The notes: generated from the letters alone by a model not told the origin. A stretch of 64,000 nucleotides of DNA from Stichopus chloronotus (GCA_021234535.1 CM037850.1:1-64000); one strand, 5' to 3'. Positions 36,001 through 47,364 are shown, counted from the first letter of the stretch. Numbers and translations: made by a program.

Positions 36001-39000
36001 TGAATTTATACAAATAGTGGTCATTTGCCAAGTTAGGGTTTTGTGACTATTAAATGCTGCACAGACATAAATTGTAAAGACATCATAGAGATTGTATTGC
36101 TACAATTTAAAACTTACCCCATTCAAGAGGCCAGTAATTAATTGAGTGGCCTGGCATGCTGATGTTACTGAATTTGCCGCCTTGTAATAATGGGCCTGAG
36201 TTGCCTCTTGGTGGGCCATGTGCTCTACCATCTGAGCCCTGGAGACAGCAGACGAGTTTGAAAAGACTGAGGAAAATGAAACAACAAATATTAGTAATGG
36301 GAAAACCTAATGCTGCATCTTTACATTTCATCCAGCCTAGACCCAATGTTGCTGCAACAAGCTAACAGTTGCTAATTTTCCTTATGCCCTAGATTTTTAG
36401 CCAAGGTGAGGACTAGGGGTTGAATTCCATTCGTTCACTTTTATTTCTAATGAAATTTGCATTCATTTCAAATTTAGCAGAACAACCTTCTTCAATTATC
36501 CCTTCTAACAATGTAAAGTTTAAACGCTCATGTACATAGGAGGGGGGGTGGGTTTACATTATGTATCCAAAAAGACAAATGATTACTTTAGTTTTTAAAA
36601 GATACAGTCACATCAATCACTACCTGGTAAGCATCAAAAACAGAAATAGTCTTTTTCATGTTTCACGATTCTTGCGCTTTCGAGGGGAACAATTTTCATG
36701 ACTTTTTCCGTGACTTCCTCTGGATCAAGTACCAAATTTCCATGACCTGATGGATTTCCTAAAGTCTTACATAAAGTTTTCAATAACAGCAAAAACCAAA
36801 TCAATATGAGGTGAAGAGAGTCTGTAATAAATTGTGATATTTCGAGTGAGAACATGTTTTGATATTACGAGTGAGAAAGGAACAATGTCATTTTGTGAAA
36901 ATTTCCATGACTTTTCAGGACTTTTTCCCAGAATTCAGCTTTTCCAGGTCTAGAGATAATTTTCCAAAATTTTATGACTTTTTCAGGTTTCCATGACTGC
37001 AAGTTTAAGAAACCTGTTGGTTTAACAGATTGATTTTTCATGATCTATCATTATGACTCAGTGTGACATTTTGTACATTGTTTTGCTTCTGCAGCCAACC
37101 TTGCAATCAGCACCCTCTCATCCATCCCTGTAATTCTTCCAGTTATAAAAATCAGATTGATGATGTCCCTAAACTCTCACAGCAAAAGAATGACACTTAC
37201 TTTCCGAACCTTTGTGTATAAGTGAAATAGACAATATGCTTATGTACATCAGCATACTTGGCACTGAGCCACAGACACGTTCAGAATAAAATGAATAAAA
37301 TCACAAAAGATGAAAATATGAGTGCGTTCAATGACATCTGACCTGTAACATATGCATGAGGGTACCTCCTGCCACTTCTACCCCTCCCAATGACAGCGAA
37401 CCCAGTTGTCTTCAGTTTTGGTCAGTGTCAAATGTATACATTGATCTTAAATGTACTATCATAAAACATTAAGGAGATGCAAGGTGTAAATGTACTGGTA
37501 AAATGTTGCATGCATTGGTAATGTTATAATGGTTTCTAAATTGAGTACCTTTGTGGCAATTGTCTTTCTCCAGTTAAGAGGTGTCAAATTTGATGCCTCA
37601 TAACTCTCCCCCAGTCTGCTGACTTCCTGTTCCACATGATCCACAGCAGCACCACCACTTCCAATAAAGAATGGTGCTGTGAGATCTGTTGTTGGGGCTG
37701 GTGGAGTTCGGTTCCTTGCCAGCTCCATATAGGCCTGGCACCACTGATAGAGTTTCCTATCAAGCTTGATAGTTGCATGGCCATATGTGCTGGCAGTCTT
37801 GTGGTTTTGGACCTGTAAGATGCATAATGAGTAATCTTGATTGATTTTAACATGAAAAATCTTTATATTAAGCACACCTGTCATCTTAATGATTGTTAAC
37901 AAAGTCATATTGCAAAGTGAGGAATTGTAGCAATGACACTGTAATGTGCACAATATTTTCACATCATATTTTTGGAATTATATACCTTTGGTTATGGTAG
38001 AAACAACATACTTATGTGATGTACAACAGCAGCTTACAGATTCCTCATCACAGACATTAAGTACATTGCACTAAAGAAAAAAAGCTCATAATACTGATCA
38101 TTTCACTATATATATTTTTTTTTTGGTGGGGGGGTGGTTGCACAATGTGGAAATTTTGATATTTTCATGTTTCACCTCAGTTGTATGGTAGCTTAAGTGT
38201 GAAATTTTTCCTAGATATACATGAAGGGTACTTAGCCAAAGGGCAAAAAATCATTACTAAAAACATGGTAACTTGTAACTTAATAAATACCAACAATGGT
38301 CGTTAAAATTCAACCATCCAGTGATGCTGGCATCACTCTAGTTTGATTGTGCGTAAGTTATTTAATGCTATGTTAAACTTCCTTATTCGGTAATTGTGAA
38401 TTTGCATTAGAAAACAAGCATTTTTTTCCCATGGACTTTCTTTTTTCTTATTGGACATAAAATGCGCATGTTGACATTATCGTCGATACAAACACAAGGT
38501 CTCAAATGTTACTTTTCCAATTTGTAAACAATTAAGTCTACGGTAATTTTCATAATAAATTCATGGAAGTATGCGGATGATGGAGAACTCCTCCAAGGCC
38601 CTAAACAGCTCCATCTGAGCATGAAGAAACTCTTCCAAGCTAAGTTGAGTGATTACACCACTGCGGTGACCAGAGCTGAGGAGAATGAGAGATATCAGGA
38701 TATTCCTCAGTCTGGCCACCACTGGCCACTCAACCAAGTTGGGAGTGTCACATAATGCTCCTGAAGGTATAAAGAATGAAACTGTGGTTAGTTTATTACA
38801 ATATATCTTCTTGCAAACAAATGAGGAACATGTCTTGGGTATTTGGGAGAAAGCTGACCAGAAATGTCCTGCACCTACAGCTGCACCCACTGATCTGTGA
38901 TTCAACGCACTTTGCATAAAGGATTGACACAGTTTTAACTTTTTGTGGGGACTATATTGCAACTATGACAGGTCCAGCATCTCATCAGCTTATTTTCCTA

Positions 39001-42000
39001 TCATGTACTATGATAATGAGCTAATATGTCAAGTGACTAAACTTTTTGCTTACTCTGACAAACTTTTGTCATTTGTACTTATAAGGGAGCCACATCCAGT
39101 ATCTTGAAATTGTACTCACTCCTGTCCTGTCCATCAATTGTCTTTGTAAATCATAACTTTTAAACCAAGATGGAATCCATAGATAGCAATTTAGTTCACA
39201 TTTAGCATAATAAATGCAGCTCCTACAGTTAGTTGTGTGCATTACTGTATGTGCTCTAAATGGTTGTCATGAATTGTTGGAAACATTATTTTGCAATACG
39301 TGTTACACCCAGAATAGAATTATGGTATATTTCAGAATAGTAAGTGCATTAATAAGCACAGACAGGTTGTGTATATACTAAGCATGTACGTAGAAAATAC
39401 AACCCAGTAACACTTATCTGTGATGTCAATAGAAGTAATTGCTTTGATTACTTTAACTTTTTTCCCTAATGGCTTGTCCCAAATAACAATAAGCAAAAGC
39501 ATTATCAATGTTCAATGCAGATCAACACATGCATGAAGTTTTAACTATTTTGTTTTTCTCACACAGTAGAAATTAAGCATAGAGATACACCGAAAAGTTG
39601 TCTCATAATACTGGAAAGCACATCTTTTTAGTAACACATGAATATAATTGAAGTTTCTTTTTCCATTTATGAAGCAACAATATGGGTAACAAAAAAGTAG
39701 AATCTTGTACAATATATAACATTTTAGTTTGTAGTTTCCTTAGATCTGCATTTCAAGCTAAAATTTCTTTTAGTCACTTACGGAGAGTTGCCTCAAGCTC
39801 CATCACAGCACTCTCGTTGAATCGTTTTTTGTCCTCTGGGGGAAGGAGAATGTCTGTGTAATCAAAATATGTAGGAAAAAAATTACTCCAAGTTTGTTTC
39901 ATAATACACCTTTAATGCACATTAGTTAAAGGTGACAGTAAACATGAACATGGATAAAATGCAATGAGAGAAAACAATCTGAATTTCTCTGCAGATCAAA
40001 GAAGAGAGAGAAAGTGGTAGGATTGGCTGAGCATGTCTGAGGGTTACTCTAAAAAAAAGTAAAATAAAGCAAAAATATGAGTACACTTCAAATATTTTGT
40101 CATCAGTGCGAGAGGTCTCAAAATACACCTAAAGAGCAATTCCATGTTTCTCAGTTCTCTGTGTCAGTCTCAGAGGGTAATGACTCAGTCTTTGCTTGGA
40201 CTTAAGTTGGAAAGTGGAGTGTTGAGTACAACACTGGTTGTATTAAACAATTTGCAAAAGAATATTACTCATTGTCTCAATGGCCTGTATACTGCAATCT
40301 GCCTGTAGGTGTCACTAACTTACCACCAATCTTTGCTTTAAGTTCCTGCTCCCCGCGGATGGTGTCTTGCCGGAGGGAAGCTGTGAAGAAGTCCACATTG
40401 CGAACAGTGTCGGCAATGTTGGCCCTGCCAATGACGCCTAGGCAGTGTAAAGCTTCCCTATTGGCAGTAAGGAAGCTGCACAACTTCTTTACAGAAAGAA
40501 GGTAAGTTGAAATGGTCTTCGGTTGTTTACCTTCTCTCTGTAAAGTTTGTTTGATTCTGTAAACAAATTACAGGATAAAGGTGTTTACCATAATGCTCAT
40601 ATCCTACTGTTGTCAAATTTTGTCAAAGGTAAGATTTACTACAGCTTTACTCCCAGTCCTTTTGTCAAAACTTCGGTTTTTTATCATTTTATAGCTTCAT
40701 CCATACATGGAAATTATTTCGCAGAGTCTACATGCAATGACATGCATAGACTTAGACTGAGACTCTTGTATCATCATTGACCATATGGTTTCTTCAGAAT
40801 TTTACAGTGGAAATCTTTCTCTTTACAATCTGTTTTGAGTTGAATATATCAATGGACTGCTTGCATTTGCTTTGATATTTGCATCCACTACCATCAGGCT
40901 GCCCTTAACAGCAACACATTTATTCACCAAATCAGATCATGAAGGATACATATCAGGACAGTATCTATAGGGTGATTTTGTTGTTGCAAACATTCTCTTT
41001 ATTTATGATGTGGAAGTTTTATTTTTTAGTGTTATTAATGTAAGTTACAACTTTAATTAGTTCTTTGTTTGGACAGATTTTAATTAATTTGATACCAAAA
41101 AATCTCCTTATGACAATTACTACATCACTGCATACTGTAATTCAAGAAAAAATTCACCTCATTCGAATGTTTGGCATAATAAGCTGCCTAGAGGTCACTT
41201 GAAGCCTTTTCAGCAGGGCCTCCACTTGCCGACAGTGCTACTTTGTAGACTTCCTCGCAGCTGGAGTACTCCCTCCGTGCACCTCGAAGAACTCCTGCAA
41301 CTGCCCTGTGAGAATGAAACCAGCATGTTTAATGCAGTCGACTGACTGAGTAGTCATAGTTTATTTGTGGATATATTTCTAGGTTTTGTGACCAGAATGC
41401 AAGAATCATGTTGATTGACTGACGCATTGTAAATGATAAACACTATGTTGATATGTATAATGCAGCAAACAATGCACTTGATAACATGACGTAGCAGTTA
41501 TTTCATTACAATTCAAGGACATGAATATGAAAGCAGCTAACAATGCTTCCCTAATTGAATCATTGTCATGCACCTTGTATGTCAGGTCATGGTGATAACC
41601 TCCATCATGCATACAGAGGAGACAAGATATGAGGCTTCTACTCTTAGTTCATATTGATTTTTTAACTCACCAAGAATGTTGTCCTGCATGTCAACATCAC
41701 CCTTCAGATCTGATGGACAGCATGACGGGGCTGAAGAGGTTGAATCAACTCCTCTCGGGCACTGATAGACGTCTGTCATACCCGGATAAGTGCTTCTTTG
41801 TACTGTGGGGTCTTTTTCTGCATATAAAAAGAAATATTCCATAACTTTATGTACTGTGCAGTGGCAAATCCAAAGGGGAGATGGGCACAATAGGTGCATT
41901 CCCTTTCTATCGGCATGAACTTAACAAAAATTTTAAAATGAGGAAAAACAAAGAGAAAGAAATGTAAACGACAGAAGAAAGACAGTATAATGTATGAGGT

Positions 42001-44951
42001 CAAAAAGGTGCAGTTACCGACTCCTCAAGTGTAATGCTCCACACTATTTTATTTTTCTCAAAAGGAGGGGGACACCCCTTCCCATAGACCCCTCAACAGA
42101 ACAGCGATCCATTAACACCCCCACTATAACAAAATCCTGCATACACCACTGCTGACAATACAGTATCCATCCTTATACAATGAGTGATATGAGGTGAGAA
42201 GAAAATTCATTACAGCTGACTGCCACACAATGGTGTCCTGTGTCTAAATGACTAAATTAGCACACAATCTTGAATGTAAGAGCATCCATGCACAACTGCA
42301 TGCATAGTCTTCTCTTGTTTGCTTACATGTGCATGCAATACCATGCTTTTTAATTAAATAAGTTTCAGAATTTTGACACTGCTTGATACATAAGGCAAAT
42401 ATAGGCCTATATATCATAGTTCTCCAATATGTGGCACAGCACGTACGAATACACTGAAAGTAAATGGCACTGCAGCGATAAAAATTAAGAGTTCATATGT
42501 CATCATAATTGTGTCTGACCTGATATGTCAGTCAAGAGAAACAAGAAACAATTGACATAGCCACATATGCATTACATATATTCATGCAGTAATGGATGCG
42601 GTCATACGTGCACCATCTAGACAAGGTACTTTCATGCATATGATCATCTTCAAAATCTGTAGTATTTTCCAAGCCACATGATACTACAAATTGATTCTAC
42701 CGTATTAAAAAATGACATAAGTATTCTTGCGGTTAAGTGCATTATTGCCATAATTAACAACTGAACCATGACCATGGAGCAGAACCTTTCTGTAAGCAAT
42801 AAAATATTCAGGTCGATTCACTACATACTTGTCCATATGTTTCTCAGTAATTGTACAAGTTTTCCTCCATGTGACATATTTAAAGCACCTGTTAAAGCAG
42901 AAATCACTATGTATCTTCTGTGTGATCACCACACTCATCGAGAACTATAGCATTGTGCCATTATGGCAAGATTCAGAGTGTTGCATGACCCGTTCTCTTG
43001 CGGCAGCATAAACTCAGGCACTGCATCATTGATCATTGATTGAATGGGTTCATTGAAAAAATGTAGTTTGAATGAGTGGGAAAGTGTGGCAACTCAGATA
43101 CATATTGGGGTAATTCCGTAAACTAGTAAACCTTTTCACTAATATTGTTCTGTTAATGAAGACAGTGTGCACTTCAAAAAAAAAAAAATTCCTCAGCACA
43201 TATCAAAGTTTAATTTATCCTTTATAAGAATATTAAGAAAAAAGTACTGTAATTTGCATAGCAATGTTTATTCATGATGCAGGTGAAAAGCAGAAATAGT
43301 CAATATTTTCAACATGTTTACTGATCGATACAGCCAACAGTCTAAAATGCAACTGTCATATGTCACACCACCTTGAATGTAATATTCAAGAAAGTTTTGT
43401 GCTTTGTTTTAGTTGGCAAAAATTTGTGACTGTTTCTACTCCAACAAAAATTTTACGACAGTGTTTAATGTATTGATTCAAAGCAACTTTCATTTTGCCT
43501 ACATATATTACAGGAGTTCCTCATACTCACACTAATATTAGCCAAACATACTTGCAGTGGGAAACATACTGCATATTTGGCAATTATTTTTACCAAAGCC
43601 CTACCTACTGGACACACTTTTAAGATGCATTATTATATATACTGTAAACAATGCAGGTACATCAATTAGCTCTTTGTCAAGTGAATTTTAAGTATACCAA
43701 GTACCTTTTGATTTGTGACAAACATACATTTGTATGTTAATTTCACAAATGTACGTCCGTCACGAAAATTTGTGTGACCATCGCAAGGGAATGCTTGTAA
43801 CTACTGTACTACAGAAGAGAGAAAAAAATGTTAACTGCTTGTTGCTGATATACATAGGTAAGAGTCTTCTCTATAATATCAATAATAATTTTAGCTTGTA
43901 TACCTCTCCAAATGACAGAATTATTTGAAGCATTTTTTTCTGGAAAAGTCACTTTTGTTGGTAGTCCAAACAGGGTGGGGGGTTGAGATATTTTTTTGGT
44001 TTCTTGGGATGGACAAGAACTGATATGCCATAAAGTAATAGCACAAGCCAGGTGTTAAGCAAATCCCTAATGAAAAGTTCTCTTCTATTTAGCCATTGAG
44101 ATGGTTGAACTGTCTGAAATGTACGTCCCACTTTACTGAATTGTCCATTAGTAAGGTAACATTAGGGTGGAGATTTAGCTTGGTGGTTAGAGTGTCCGTC
44201 TTGCAATCTTTGGGTCCCCAGATCAAATGCACTTAGAAAATTTCTCGGAATTCAAATTTGGCTTGTTCAGTAAAGCGGTTTACAGTGGTGCTGAGGGGGT
44301 TATTTGGGTCCCTATTGTCCGATTTAAGTCTTGTCAGTTTCAGGTTGCTCAGTACAGCCGGTCTGCTGCTGAGCTGGGCAGGTTCTCCACCCCTCCCAGC
44401 CTTTGGGAAAGTGGCTAAAGACTGGGGATACCCTCTCGAACTTTGGATGGGGACATTAAATGGCCGTCCTGGGAGCAAGTTTGGGTTCCCATTGCTACTG
44501 TCTGGTTTCACCCTGCCTTGCTATCCTCTGCACACTTATCAAAAAGAGTAGGTAAAACTCGCCGGTGCATGTTCATCCACGATCAGCATGGTATAGGGTC
44601 CTTGATGAGCTTCCTGATCCTCAAACTTTAAAAAATAACATCTACATCAGGCAAAGAAGTAGCTAAAATGTTCTTAATTGGTTTCTATGTTGCTATCCTA
44701 CTGTCACAAAGTTTTATATCTCTCTCTTGTCATTGCTAGCTATAAATTCTACAACTTATATGTGTGCAAGATACTTGATTGGTCCAATATTTTATATTCA
44801 TGCAGTCAAATTAATGTAACTAAGACTCACATTGAGGTGATGCACATGCTTGAGATGGCCGTCAATATTCTTCACCCCCTTTGCAGGACATCCACTCATT
44901 GGATAGTCTCGGAGTCTTCTTCCGCAGGGAGTAGGCTTACCGACTGGGACT
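29988..44951 (-). CDS. Multi-exon tyrosine recombinase gene (Crypton-like), 3' exon(s) not found
   Basis: Twelve minus-strand exon blocks with GT-AG borders. From 41817 down to 29988 every junction keeps phase. Order: zinc-finger-like exon, linker, core-binding region (KTISTYLLSVKKLCSFLTAN), then the catalytic region with Arg in GHRSGVITQLSLEEF, Lys in VQNHKTASTYGHA, the HxxR box as TPLNWRKTIAT (His replaced by Leu) and MVEHMAHQEATQAHYY, where Tyr follows His at the usual nine-residue distance. Short Asp-rich, Pro-rich and Lys-rich tail exons follow. Tyrosine recombinases cut and rejoin DNA through the Tyr; animal examples are mostly Crypton or DIRS elements and their domesticated relatives. 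The gene sits on one long intron-rich locus with no terminal repeats. A TAG in exon 41158-41305 and an AT donor at 38572 are blemishes. Start codon and terminal exon are unknown. Confidence 0.7.
30934..30978 (-). CDS. Recombinase gene, 15-codon tail exon
   Basis: Acceptor TGCCCTTCAG, QNYPTTSRVNETENK, donor GTAAGC. Phase 0 at both ends. Confidence 0.55.
31105..32510 (-). mobile_element. 5'-truncated L2-type LINE in a recombinase intron
   Basis: Minus-strand RT fragment: LGVPQGSVLVPVMYCMF and SYHCYADDTQLYLPF (intact YADD), then VHSLVTSRLDYGNALLSGLP and LHWLPVRYRPQFEILLYTCK. The 3' UTR carries AAGCGCC sequence and ends near ATTATTACTG at about 31105. The frame is broken by stops at about 32034, 31803 and 31545, so it is inactive. 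The 5' end lies within RT. It lies between recombinase exons 33011-33049 and 30934-30978. Confidence 0.9.
33011..33049 (-). CDS. Recombinase gene, 13-codon Pro-rich exon
   Basis: Acceptor CTTATTTCAG, VIPPSPPPSQEHA, donor GTAAGT. Phase 0 at both ends. Confidence 0.6.
33060..35480. other. Intron of the recombinase gene, nothing else recognised
   Basis: AT-rich. A short inverted pair TTAATTAAGC / GCTTAATTAA at about 34465-34520 could fold. No open frame of note. Confidence 0.5.
35488..35532 (-). CDS. Recombinase gene, acidic exon
   Basis: Acceptor CCAGTCTCAG, AKISPDEDDDDDDAD, donor GTAAGT. Phase 0 at both ends. The GAT/GAC run is a trinucleotide repeat likely to vary in length. Confidence 0.65.
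35615..35680. repeat. Short dispersed repeat shared with about 46990-47060
   Basis: TGCCAAC...TTTCA(A/C)CGTGAGTCTCACA followed by a TTTNAGNCAT-like segment in both places. Identity is patchy. Confidence 0.4.
36118..36231 (-). CDS. Recombinase exon with catalytic His and Tyr
   Basis: 38 codons after the acceptor CAGGGCTCAG: MVEHMAHQEATQAHYYKAAN, then a helical stretch ending LITGLLNG at the donor GTAAGT. His in MAHQ is nine residues before the second Tyr, as between the H/W box and nucleophilic Tyr of tyrosine recombinases. An alternative acceptor 7 nt upstream would be out of phase, so the internal one is chosen. Confidence 0.75.
36640..37015. repeat. Repeat rich in TTTCCATGACTTTTTCAGG motifs
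   Basis: Several scattered copies of (T)TTCCATGACTTTT and AGGACTTTTTCC-like strings, a pattern seen in some MITE families. Boundaries are unclear. Confidence 0.35.
37549..37812 (-). CDS. Recombinase exon with catalytic Lys and second Arg
   Basis: 88 codons, phase 0 at both ends, acceptor ATCTTACAG, donor AAG/GTACTC. It starts VQNHKTASTYGHATIKLD, the beta-hairpin Lys position, and ends SNLTPLNWRKTIATK, matching the TPHxLRHxFAT box of the family with Leu in place of His and the Arg kept. The decayed copy at 2358-2572 aligns to this exon. Confidence 0.8.
38573..38760 (-). CDS. Recombinase exon with first catalytic Arg
   Basis: Acceptor TATACCTTCAG, two bases completing Arg with the preceding exon, then ALCDTPNLVEWPVVARLRNI, LLSSGHRSGVITQLSLEEF and EEFSIIR. 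R in GHRSGVI matches the first catalytic Arg. Phase and homology put the 3' edge after CGC at 38573, but the intron there begins ATACTT instead of GT. It could be a mutated donor, a rare AT donor, or a different unrecognised site. Confidence 0.7.
38770..39780. other. Intron, nothing else recognised
   Basis: AT-rich sequence between two recombinase exons. No repeat boundary seen. Confidence 0.5.
39782..39853 (-). CDS. Recombinase gene, 72 bp exon
   Basis: Acceptor GATTACACAG, then ILLPPEDKKRFNESAVMELE and ATL, donor CC/GTAAGT. It takes one base from the preceding exon (GAC) and gives one base to the next (CGA), both in phase. Confidence 0.7.
40324..40535 (-). CDS. Recombinase core-binding exon
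   Basis: Acceptor TTTACAGAG, then EGKQPKTISTYLLSVKKLCS, FLTANREALHCLGVIG and FFTASLRQDTIRGEQELKAK, donor GTAAGT. The KTISTYLLSVKKLCSFL helix matches the SAM-like core-binding domain of tyrosine recombinases. It accepts the two-base AG overhang of exon 41158-41305 as AGA. Confidence 0.75.
40652..41357 (-). repeat. 706 bp duplicated segment, copy A (contains an exon)
   Basis: Matches 47365-48074 over its whole length, about 95% by eye, same orientation. It contains an exon and both its splice sites with flanking intron. Confidence 0.9.
41158..41305 (-). CDS. Recombinase core-binding exon copy A, carries TAG
   Basis: Acceptor TTCTCACAG, donor GTGAAT. Reading frame QLQEFFEVHGGSTPAARKST then K-stop-HC, QVEALLKRLQVTSRQ, PNIRMR. 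The TAG is at 41238-41240, where copy B has CAG. Phase fits both neighbours: G/GG from 41671-41817 and AG/A to 40324-40535. It is in the collinear position, so the nonsense codon would break the gene unless it is polymorphic, an error, or bypassed. Confidence 0.7.
41671..41817 (-). CDS. Recombinase gene, linker exon
   Basis: Acceptor TTTTATATGCAG, then KDPTVQRSTYPGMTDVYQCP, a Ser/Cys-rich middle and DLKGDVDMQDNILG, donor GTGAGT. 147 bp, phase compatible with exon 41158-41305. No domain recognised. Confidence 0.6.
41859..42151. mobile_element. hAT-type MITE, diverged
   Basis: Ends CAGTGGCAAATCC and, reversed, CAGTGGTGTATGCAGGATTTTG; G-rich/C-rich inner arms (AGGGGGACACCCC). The CAGTGGC terminus is shared with the better copy at 48433-49190. 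No target duplication is readable. Confidence 0.45.
42160..44160. other. Non-coding stretch within the recombinase locus
   Basis: AT-rich, many short frames, none supportable. An exon linking the zinc-finger block to the linker exon may be hidden here, since their phases do not match directly. Confidence 0.45.
44164..44634 (+). mobile_element. tRNA-derived SINE candidate
   Basis: Starts GGAGATTTAGCTTGGTGG, then TTAGAGTGTCCGTCTTGCAA, resembling the 5' half of a tRNA with an A box TAGCTTGGTGGTTAGAG. The B box is degenerate (GGGTCCCCAGATCAAAT). A body richer in G and C follows to about 44634. Only one copy is visible, so boundaries are guesses. Confidence 0.4.
44831..44951 (-). CDS. Zinc-finger-like exon of the recombinase gene
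   Basis: Acceptor ATTTTTCAG, then VPVGKPTPCGRRLRDYPMSG, CPAKGVKNIDGHLKHVHHLN, donor GTGAGT. The C...C...H-x4-H spacing resembles a single zinc finger, a common N-terminal addition in this protein family. It ends in phase 0 while exon 41671-41817 needs one base, so an intervening exon is probably missing from this annotation. Confidence 0.6.
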
Positions 44952-44959
44952 CTGAAAAA

Positions 44960-45595
44960 TTTTAATAGAATACGCTGAAAAAAAAAAGAAAGAAGAAAAC
45001 ACTCACAATGTAATTTAAATTGGTAAGAAAGAAGTTGACCAAACCTGCTCTATTCAGTTGAAAGCTAATTTGGGTGAAAAGCCCACTGTACAGTATGTAT
45101 ACTTCCAATGACTGTGAAAACCTATTCCATAATGTTACTCACTTCTTGCATATGTGCTGATGTTTATACTGTCTGGTTGACAATATTGTCAAACCAAATA
45201 GAAGATACAGAATTTCAGATGGATGTCATAAAGCACAGACAGTTTGAAATGCCCCGGACATTTTGCACTGCCTTTTTCACATCCAACTTAAAACCATAAA
45301 CAAAACATAGGGTAACATTACTTTGGCCACAGCAGTTACGCCACCAAGCTTGGCTACTTGTGATAAATCAGTATAAAATAAAAACAATAATACAAAAACA
45401 TACAAATATGGCTGCATAACATAAACAAACACACACAAGCACAAAAAAGGCATGTACATTCAGTAGCTGAGTCAGGACCTGACCGCTGATGATACAGATA
45501 CCAGAAATTATCATTCATATTATGTCATTGTATATGTCATTGTATACTTCATTTGCTAATTCTATCACCTCTAATGGAGGGGGAGGGGGTAAAAG
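44960..45595. other. Non-coding stretch, nothing recognised
   Basis: Short frames only. A (CA)-rich patch lies near 45425-45440. Confidence 0.5.
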
Positions 45596-45597
45596 TA

Positions 45598-45693
45598 CCT
45601 ATATTCAATAGTCCCAGGTTGCATGCCATGCACAAGGGTATACCTGAAATCTATATTCAGTAGTCCCAGGTTGCCATGCACAAGGGTATAATT
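45598..45693 (+). repeat. Tandem duplication of a ~50 bp unit
   Basis: TATATTCA(A/G)TAGTCCCAGGTTG...CATGCACAAGGGTATA occurs twice head to tail. Confidence 0.75.
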
Positions 45694-45747
45694 GAAACTA
45701 GTGCAGCAATGCCGCTGTAGCTGACACAATTGAACTGAGGGTTACAG

Positions 45748-45940
45748 CCCTATGTTCTGACACACTTTTGCTTCCACACCCCATGTTCTGACACTCATAT
45801 GTTACAACACATTCATTACAACATCAGGCACCATTTTGGGTCCCAGCTTTGATGCTCAGAGTAGTAATGACACATTGATCAGCAGCTGCTGTCGGAATTT
45901 AAGTGTACATGTCGAAATATAAGTGCATCAGAACATAGGG
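45748..45940. mobile_element. 193 bp MITE-like inverted-repeat element
   Basis: Terminal CCCTATGTTCTGA (45748-45760) and inverted TCAGAACATAGGG (45928-45940). An internal repeat, CCCCATGTTCTGACAC, lies at 45779-45794. No coding content. Confidence 0.55.
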
Positions 45941-46754
45941 TGTCGATCACTTAGGGCAGCCACTGAACTAAGTAGAGGTAATCTTTGTTTGTGGCATTGC
46001 AAAATGAAGGTACAGTACTTGAGATAATCCAAGTCAATGAAAAACCTATAAATTAAGCCAGTTGAAATGTAATTAGGTGGAAAAAAATACATCTATCCAA
46101 AAGAAAACACTGAAAAAATTTCAGACAAATATCTCAAAAAATGAAGGAAGAGAAGGCTTTTGAAAAACTTGATGACATCAGCCTCATTCTAATACCTCAC
46201 ACACTTAGTGTGTGAGCTAAGCATAAGTTTTCTCTTATACACAAAAACGGGAAAAAAAGTCACAGAAAGGTAGCTTGCGCATTGGCAATGAAAAAATAAT
46301 TCTGTAATCAAAGAAATACATCAGCTCAACTGACTAAAATAATAATGATAGCAGTAATTCAGGCCTGGAATGGGCTCATTTGTTTTACAATGACAAGCAT
46401 GCAGCCACAAAACTGCGGGCCAAGGAAACCAGCCAGTGGCTTATATATCACGACTTCACATTGAGTGACTACCAACTCAACAATTTTAGATCAAATCTGG
46501 CACCTTTTGTAGAATTTCAGCACAGATGGGAAAATGTTAGATGGCTCTTTGACGAAAAAACCAATTTCCTATGACCCGGCCAGCGATAAAACGGCCCAAA
46601 CCTTCCAGTTGTTGAGCTTCATTGCTTCAAATGCCACCACGTACTGTACCTTATTCACTCAACCACAGCACTGTTTTAAATAACAATAACAACAATACAT
46701 GTACATAGTCCAGCTAACAGAAATTCTTTAAATGAGGAAAGGAATTTAGCTTAC

Positions 46755-46812
46755 TTCTTGAGCCTCATAGCAAATGGTCCTTCGTTGATGCTGGTCCTGG
46801 ATATTGTGCACT
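46755..46812 (-). CDS. Possible exon upstream of the recombinase gene
   Basis: Acceptor CACCTATGCAG, VHNIQDQHQRRTICYEAQE, donor GTAAGC. Its phase accepts the AG overhang of duplicated exon B. The VH start and QRR pattern resemble the sequence following a zinc finger. Whether it belongs to the same transcript is not established. Confidence 0.4.
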
Positions 46813-47364
46813 CTGCATAGGTGAGTTGAAAACCAGTGGGAGGATACTGTATGTGTGTGTGTATAAAAATTCCAAATACAAAAGTTTGCTTGCTTGGGAC
46901 AGATTCATTAATGTGAATTCTTTTAAGCTGTATTTCTTATTCAAACATTATTTCATAGAAACTACATGTGTCATGATCACATATATCATATGACATGCCA
47001 ACCCTGACAGTTTCACCGTGAGTCTCACAATTTTAGGCATCATCTCACAAAGAAATGCCTGATCCAAAGGGAAGGGGGACACCTCCCCACTAGACATCCC
47101 TAGCTTGTATCACTGTACCACCAGTTTGGCCCCTCTCAGATAATATACATTCACAAACTGAATCTAATATGCAACTCAGCGTGGTTTAGGGAATACACAA
47201 TATGCATGAAACATGCCTGGAATATGACGCTGGTGTACCAACCACAGGGACTAATCTGTTTATTGTAAAGATAGTGGACTATGCTGTTGGTAATGATGGG
47301 GTATTTCCACATTGCCAATGAACAACAAAACATGTGTGTTATAGAACTTCGGTTTTACAGTACA

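Noticed and set aside
36107..36346. Alternative frame through the His/Tyr exon (GSDGRAHGPPRGNSGPLL...)
   Set aside because: Open, but the other frame matches the recombinase H-x8-Y box and the phase of both neighbouring exons using the internal AG.
42160..44160. Search for an exon linking the zinc-finger exon to the linker exon
   Set aside because: Several AG/GT-bounded short frames exist, but none with a recognisable sequence, so none is called.
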